Part shown: piece by piece, positions 59,727-64,000 of the stretch
Layout: each line of letters starts with the position of its first letter
Numbering within the stretch: the first letter of the stretch is position 1
DNA from: Phycisphaerae bacterium
GTDB taxonomy: Bacteria; Planctomycetota; Phycisphaerae; Phycisphaerales; UBA1924
Direction of reading: 5' to 3'
DNA: 64,000 nucleotides
Assembly (NCBI GenBank): GCA_014192545.1
Contig: BJHL01000001.1
Span: forward strand, 124,001 to 188,000
Notes under the pieces: generated by a model
The model's database searches: none
Told to the model about the DNA's origin: nothing
Seen by the model: only the letters and a program-made list of their open reading frames with translations
Program-made: the position numbers and the translations under genes

Positions 59727-60986
59727 ATGACTCGCACCCCAGCCGCACCGCCCAAGCCCATCGCCCCGCGCGTCTCCGATGTTCCCTCACTCGAAGGCCG
59801 CTTCGGCCAATTCGGCGGCGCGTACGTGCCAGAAATGCTCGTGCCCGCTCTGCGCCAGCTCGAAGAAGTCTACGAAAAAGTCTGCCGCGACAGCAAGTTC
59901 TGGGATGAGCTTGCAGCCCTGCACAAAACCTTCACCGGCCGCCCCACGCCGCTGTACCTCGCGCAGCGTTTGACCACGCACGTCCGCCGCACCGCCAACC
60001 CCGACATGGGCGCCAACATCTGGCTCAAGCGCGAAGACCTGGCGCACACCGGCGCACACAAAATAAACAACACGCTGGGCCAAACGCTGCTCACGCTGAA
60101 AATGGGCAAGAAGCGCATCATCGCCGAGACCGGCGCAGGCCAGCACGGCGTTGCCGCCGCCACCGCCGCCGCGCACTTTGGCCTGCAGTGCGATGTCTAC
60201 ATGGGCAGCGAAGACGTGCGCCGGCAAAAGCTCAACGTCATCCGCATGAAGATGATGGGCGCACGCGTCATCGAAGTGAACACCGGCTCTCGCACGCTCA
60301 AGGATGCCACCAACGAAGCCATGCGCGACTGGCAAAGTTCGGTCGATCACACCCACTACATAATCGGCAGCGTCGTGGGCCCCCACCCCTTCCCCATGAT
60401 CGTCCGCGATTTCCAAAGCGTCATGGGCCGCGAATGCATGGCCCAATCACTGCGCGCCATGGGCCAACTGCCCAACGTCATCATCGCTTGCGTGGGCGGC
60501 GGCAGCAACGCTGCGGGAATCTTCTATCCATTCGTTGATGACATCAAAGTCAAACTCATCGGCGTCGAAGCTGGCGGCCATGGCCCCGAAAAAGGCAAGC
60601 ACGCCGCGCCGCTCTCACTCGGTTCGCCGGGCATTCTCCACGGCTCGCTCAGCTACGTGCTGCAAGACGACGCAGGCCAAACCGCCGACGTCCACAGCTG
60701 CAGCGCGGGCCTTGACTACCCAGGCGTAGGCCCCGAGCACAGCTATTGGAAAGACGCCGGCCGCGTGCAATACACCGCCGTCACCGACACCGAAGCCCTC
60801 GACGCCTTCACGCTCCTGGCCCGCACCGAAGGCATCATCCCCGCCCTCGAAACCTCGCACGCCATCGCCCAAGCTGTAAAAACCGCTGCGACCATGAGCA
60901 GCAAGGAACACCTGGTCATCAACCTCTCAGGTCGAGGCGATAAGGATGTGGATGAGGCGATGAGGCTTTTGGCAGAGCGGAAATAG
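59727..60986 (+). CDS. trpB: Tryptophan synthase beta chain
   Basis: A 419-residue PLP enzyme. [19 protein letters not shown] and [12 protein letters not shown] open it; the PLP Lys is in HTGAHKINN, the Gly-rich phosphate loop is [12 protein letters not shown], and [16 protein letters not shown] is characteristic of TrpB1. It condenses indole and serine. trpA is not next to it. The ATG at 59727 begins after a proline-rich leader; 59673 is an alternative. Confidence 0.96.
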   Translation: MTRTPAAPPKPIAPRVSDVPSLEGRFGQFGGAYVPEMLVPALRQLEEVYEKVCRDSKFWDELAALHKTFTGRPTPLYLAQRLTTHVRRTANPDMGANIWLKREDLAHTGAHKINNTLGQTLLTLKMGKKRIIAETGAGQHGVAAATAAAHFGLQCDVYMGSEDVRRQKLNVIRMKMMGARVIEVNTGSRTLKDATNEAMRDWQSSVDHTHYIIGSVVGPHPFPMIVRDFQSVMGRECMAQSLRAMGQLPNVIIACVGGGSNAAGIFYPFVDDIKVKLIGVEAGGHGPEKGKHAAPLSLGSPGILHGSLSYVLQDDAGQTADVHSCSAGLDYPGVGPEHSYWKDAGRVQYTAVTDTEALDAFTLLARTEGIIPALETSHAIAQAVKTAATMSSKEHLVINLSGRGDKDVDEAMRLLAERK

Positions 60987-61039
60987 TCGATCCGGGTCTG
61001 TGTGCGGTGAATCGACAACACTTGCGTGAGAACTGCACC

Positions 61040-61297
61040 ATGAAGACAACCGAGTGTTACATGGAGGTCGTCGTCGACTTCATGCTGTTTTTGGAGTTCA
61101 GCGATCCCGCTGTGCTGAACGAAGATGTAGCCGTCGATATGCTGGAACACATCGCGGTTTGTTTACGCAAGCTAAGCACGGACGAGAAAGTTCGGCTGCT
61201 TGAGTATCTTCACAGTCGGGGCAACCGAACTGAGTCGTTGCGGGAAAGAGAGTTTCTCGCAAATCTCCTTGAACACCTCGGCATCGATAACATGTAG
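61040..61297 (+). CDS. Small acidic helical protein
   Basis: An 85-residue acidic protein (ATG 61040; an in-frame GTG at 61007 would add 11 residues). It is helical with leucine-rich stretches (EHIAVCLRKLSTDEKVRLLEYL; FLANLLEHLG), perhaps a protein-binding helix bundle. No family recognised. It lies between trpB and the adenosyltransferase gene on the same strand. Confidence 0.55.
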   Translation: MKTTECYMEVVVDFMLFLEFSDPAVLNEDVAVDMLEHIAVCLRKLSTDEKVRLLEYLHSRGNRTESLREREFLANLLEHLGIDNM

Positions 61298-61338
61298 CGA
61301 GCGACGTTCAAAATGTCTTGGCTATAAAGGAAAACTGC

Positions 61339-61950
61339 ATGGTCCGACTCACCAAAATCTACACCAAAACCGGCGACGACGGCACCACCGGTCTCGCAAC
61401 AGGCCAGCGCGTCCGCAAGGACGATCTCCGCGTCGAAGCCTACGGCACCGTTGACGAAGCCAACGCCGCCATCGGCCTTGCCGTCATCGCCGCCGACGGT
61501 GGGCACGGCCACGCCACCACCGAAATCGCCGCGATTTTGCGGCTGATTCAACACGATCTCTTCGACCTCGGCGCCGACCTCGCCACGCCCATCACCAAAG
61601 ACGAACAACCCGGCACGCGCCTGCGCATCGTCGGCACGCAGACCACGCGCCTCGAAGAAACCATCGACAAGTACAACGACACCCTCAAGCCCCTCAACAG
61701 TTTCGTCCTGCCAGGCGGCACGCCCCTCGCCGCGTCGCTCCACCTCGCTCGCACCATCGTCCGCCGCGCCGAACGCATTGGCGTCACCCTACACGCCAAC
61801 GAACCCGAAACCGTGAGCGGCGAAGCCATCCGCTACCTCAATCGCCTCAGCGATCTGCTCTTCGTCTTGAGCCGCGTCGCCAACGACAACGGCGGCAAAG
61901 ACGTCCTCTGGATCCCCGGCAAAAGCCGCATCACTTCGCCTAGTGCCTAG
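61339..61950 (+). CDS. pduO: PduO-type ATP:cob(I)alamin adenosyltransferase
   Basis: A 203-residue enzyme with AAAGGA before ATG 61339. IYTKTGDDGTTGLATGQRV binds ATP, AYGTVDEANAAIG and the late VRRAERIGVTLHANEP and LNRLSDLLFVLSRVAN form the cobalamin pocket. It makes adenosylcobalamin. A B12-binding-fold protein is encoded at 6348. Its stop codon lies in a heptanucleotide array. Confidence 0.93.
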   Translation: MVRLTKIYTKTGDDGTTGLATGQRVRKDDLRVEAYGTVDEANAAIGLAVIAADGGHGHATTEIAAILRLIQHDLFDLGADLATPITKDEQPGTRLRIVGTQTTRLEETIDKYNDTLKPLNSFVLPGGTPLAASLHLARTIVRRAERIGVTLHANEPETVSGEAIRYLNRLSDLLFVLSRVANDNGGKDVLWIPGKSRITSPSA

Positions 61951-61962
61951 TGCCCAGTGCCT
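61942..61962. repeat. Heptanucleotide array (AGTGCCY)
   Basis: Units AGTGCCT, AGTGCCC, AGTGCCT in register. The pduO stop (61948-61950) lies inside it and the plsC stop (61961-61963) at its edge, so it bridges the ends of both convergent genes. Confidence 0.75.
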
Positions 61963-62659
61963 ACTCATACATCCCTCGCAACCTCGCCGTAATCGCCTCC
62001 GGCTTCTCACTCTTCTCAAATCGCTCCAGCCCCAAAAACGCCACGCGCGACTGACTCGGCGTGATCAGTGACTTCCACGCCCGATCCGTCTTGGGCGTGC
62101 CGCTCACGCGAACCACCAGCACCGGCGCGCCGCTCATCGCGGCGATCATTCCCACGCCGGCTGAAAATTCTCCCAAGCCGCGCTCAGGAATATGCCCCTC
62201 GGGAAAAATCCCAACAACCCCGCCCGCTTTCAGCAACTTCACGGCACGCCGCAGCGCCGCCGTGTCGCGTCCAGCTTTGCCCGTGCCGCCGCGATCAACC
62301 GCAATCACGTCCAGCAATTCCCAAATCACATCAAACCGCGGCATCATCATGTCCCGGCCCATCATCCACGTGATTTCAAACGGGCAAAACGCCTGAATCA
62401 ACATCGGATCAAGCCCTGCCGTGTGATTCGACACCACAATCAGTGGCCCCGCTCCCCGCGCCGGCACATGCTCCACACCCGTCGCCCGCCCGCGATGCAT
62501 CAGCCCGACAAACGACTTGCAAAACACATACGCCAGCCCGACCAAAACTTCATCCTGCAACCCTGGCTGCTTTCGCGGCTGGCGCGTCACGATATACGAA
62601 CACATCGCCGCCCACAGCAGCCATGCCACCAGCGCAAGGATGAGCCAAACCATCATCAT
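61961..62659 (-). CDS. plsC: 1-acyl-sn-glycerol-3-phosphate acyltransferase
   Basis: A 232-residue membrane acyltransferase: N-terminal membrane helix (about 3-23), HX4D in SNHTAGLDPM, FPEGHIPERGLGEF and a later APVLVVRVSGTP. It adds the second acyl chain to make phosphatidate. The ATG at 62659 is favoured because longer in-frame codons upstream are the REP-like repeat (copy D). acpP upstream supplies acyl carriers. Confidence 0.9.
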   Translation of the reverse strand: MMMVWLILALVAWLLWAAMCSYIVTRQPRKQPGLQDEVLVGLAYVFCKSFVGLMHRGRATGVEHVPARGAGPLIVVSNHTAGLDPMLIQAFCPFEITWMMGRDMMMPRFDVIWELLDVIAVDRGGTGKAGRDTAALRRAVKLLKAGGVVGIFPEGHIPERGLGEFSAGVGMIAAMSGAPVLVVRVSGTPKTDRAWKSLITPSQSRVAFLGLERFEKSEKPEAITARLRGMYE

Positions 62660-62683
62660 GCAAACATCACTTGATGCCCGACG

Positions 62684-62724
62684 CACCAGACGCCGGATCT
62701 GAGGCCCTGCGAAGGACCTGATCA
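62684..62724 (-). repeat. REP-like palindrome, copy D
   Basis: Minus-strand copy: TCCTTCGCAGGGCCTCAG then ATCCGGCGTC, before the plsC start. Its arms have diverged (AGGTCC and GATCCGG), so it is the most decayed copy. Confidence 0.6.
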
Positions 62725-62851
62725 ACTTCGCCTTGCTGGCCATCCCCCCAATGCCAAACAACAACAGCGGCGCAATCACCCACGCAGTTCACCACCGCAC
62801 GAGCAAACACGCCGCTGTTGCAATCTCTTTGCTGCGCCATTGAAGCGCAAA

Positions 62852-63100
62852 TCACTTCACGCCGTGATGCTGCTTGATGAAGTCAATCGCGTCGCCGACC
62901 GTCTTGAGCTTTTCAGCCTGATCGTCGGGAATGTCGGTCTCGAAGGCTTCTTCCAGTTCCATCACCAGTTCGACCTGGTCCAGGCTGTCCGCGTTCAAGT
63001 CCTCCGTGAACTTGCTCGTGCGGGAGATCTTGCCTTTGTCGTGTCCCATCTGCTGGGCGACAATGTCGATCACTTTGGCTTCGATTTCTTGCTCAGTCAC
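62852..63100 (-). CDS. acpP: Acyl carrier protein
   Basis: An 82-residue acidic ACP. The phosphopantetheine Ser is in EDLNADSLDQVEL (about residue 40), with LVMELEEAFETDIPDD after it. It is the acyl carrier for fatty acid synthesis. The 240 bases before it hold its promoter, which I cannot place. Confidence 0.97.
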   Translation of the reverse strand: MTEQEIEAKVIDIVAQQMGHDKGKISRTSKFTEDLNADSLDQVELVMELEEAFETDIPDDQAEKLKTVGDAIDFIKQHHGVK

Positions 63101-63342
63101 GATCCGTCTCCGCTGCTAGGCCACCCGCTGCGCGATCTCTTCATCGCGACATCAACAGGCAGCTCGTTCCGACAATCCTCAGCACCCGGGAGAAACGACC
63201 CAGACGCCGCGCGGCGGTTTGGCTTAGCGTCACGAGAACGCGAACCAATCCAATTGCCGCGAATAACGATGATACGCAAGCACGCCGCGTTTGGCGAGTC
63301 GGTGAACAACGATCAAACAGCTTCCAAACGCCAACTCGAACG

Positions 63343-64000
63343 CTAAAACGAAATCCGCAGCCCCACCCCAATCCCAAACTCCAGCGTCGGCCGCTCGTCC
63401 ACATCCTCCCACAGCGGTAGTTGCATCATCAACTCCGCCGTCCACTTGCGATCTTCCCACATCAAGCCCGGCGACAACCGAACCTCCGTATCGCCGTTGG
63501 TTTCATACAGCCCATTGAGTTCCAGCGTGCTGTACAACCCGCCGCTGTGCTCGCTCGTGAAGCGATCCGGATACAACCGAAACACCCAGCTCGTGTTGAA
63601 GGCGAGCGCATCGTCAGGCCCTTCGCCGCCCAGGTTCGCCTCGCGCGTGCCGCCAGTGTTCCACGTGTAAATCAAATCCTGATTGAACCCATGTCGACCT
63701 CGCACGATCGTGATGACGCCGCCGATCATCGGATTGACCGACTCGCTCGAAAAATCGTCATCATCACCACTCGCAAAGTGCGCCCCAAACAACGCCGCTG
63801 CGCGAATCGTGTCAATCGTCCCGCTGTCGCTCTGGTAAAACCGCCACTTTACCATCGCCTCGATATCTTCAACGCCCTTGTCGCTGTCGCTCGTGCCGTC
63901 GTTGAACTTCTCATTCTCCCACACCACCGGCACATCCACCGTCACCGCCCAGTTGCGCACAATGCCGTAACTCACCGAGTTCATGAACTCATACTTGTCC
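63343..64000 (-). CDS. Outer-membrane beta-barrel protein, partial
   Basis: The 3' part (about 219 codons) of a protein that continues past the right edge; the frame stays open upstream of the ATG at 63984 (codons DKYEF), so that ATG is probably internal. Alternating strands with aromatic girdles (WAVTVDVPVVW; YSTLELNGLYETNGDTEVRL; WTAELMMQLPLWEDV) and the final LEFGIGVGLRISF, ending in Phe, mark an outer-membrane beta-barrel, possibly of the phenol-degradation MetA or transporter type. N-terminus not seen. Confidence 0.7.
   Translation of the reverse strand, partial: DKYEFMNSVSYGIVRNWAVTVDVPVVWENEKFNDGTSDSDKGVEDIEAMVKWRFYQSDSGTIDTIRAAALFGAHFASGDDDDFSSESVNPMIGGVITIVRGRHGFNQDLIYTWNTGGTREANLGGEGPDDALAFNTSWVFRLYPDRFTSEHSGGLYSTLELNGLYETNGDTEVRLSPGLMWEDRKWTAELMMQLPLWEDVDERPTLEFGIGVGLRISF

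Noticed and set aside
62660..62779. N-terminal extension of plsC
   Set aside because: The extra codons read through REP-like copy D, which occurs elsewhere as non-coding sequence.

Overview
The window is a GC-rich bacterial chromosome segment that most probably comes from a planctomycete of the class Phycisphaerae. The evidence is the paired dockerin-like C-terminal tails (core DFNNNGVFPEDQD) on secreted proteins, a PEP-CTERM-type protein, a prepilin-like protein, a tricorn-type protease, futalosine-pathway menaquinone synthesis (mqnD) with a UbiE/MenG methyltransferase, and many lipoproteins and outer-envelope proteins (MlaE, PlsC, a beta-barrel protein). This assignment is inference from family content; no 16S rRNA is present.

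Layout. 0-8 kb: a papain-like protease running off the left edge, an M48 protease lipoprotein, an ECF sigma factor with a membrane anti-sigma partner, an astacin-like secreted metalloprotease, a B12-binding-fold protein and the menaquinone methyltransferase. 8.3-15.2 kb: tRNA-Ser, a 1193-residue tricorn homologue, a GT87-like membrane glycosyltransferase, and a three-gene unit of lipoprotein, HATPase anti-sigma kinase and STAS antagonist. 15.3-18.8 kb: a cassette of a Cys-rich membrane protein, a prepilin-like protein and two secreted proteins sharing an HxH motif; a zinc or other metal link is inferred. 19-22 kb: MlaE permease, DUF2231-like membrane protein, a divergent RNase HII-like protein and tRNA-Leu. 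22.0-23.3 kb: a stand-alone retron-like reverse transcriptase preceded by a foldable non-coding stretch, the most unusual item in the window. 23.3-30.9 kb: tmk and a nonulosonic (sialic-type) acid operon maf-neuA-neuB-neuC whose first gene is a three-part fusion.

31-34.7 kb: small envelope proteins and an M24 aminopeptidase. 34.8-40.6 kb: infA-rpmJ-rpsM-rpsK-rpoA-rplQ without rpsD, with a sugar epimerase lying between infA and map. 40.6-46.3 kb: scpB, DUF58 and transglutaminase pair, a PilZ-type protein and a glycine-zipper lipoprotein. 46.5-52.6 kb: an alpha-helical secreted protein, tyrS, tRNA-Thr and a divergent oxyR-catalase pair with a recognisable operator. 52.7-64 kb: an N/Q/P-rich protein, a secreted protein, an HlyD-like adaptor, ffh, mqnD, trpB, a PduO-type cobalamin adenosyltransferase, plsC, acpP and a partial beta-barrel protein.

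Between the genes lie several families of short repeats that recur across the window: a REP-like palindrome (four copies), heptanucleotide arrays of pattern NNTNCCY (five sites, mostly touching gene ends), a second short palindrome placed just after stop codons (two copies) and a pair of inverted octanucleotide arrays. Most coding regions are ordinary core or envelope genes; the accessory interest is concentrated at 15.3-18.8 kb, 21.7-23.3 kb and 27.4-30.9 kb.
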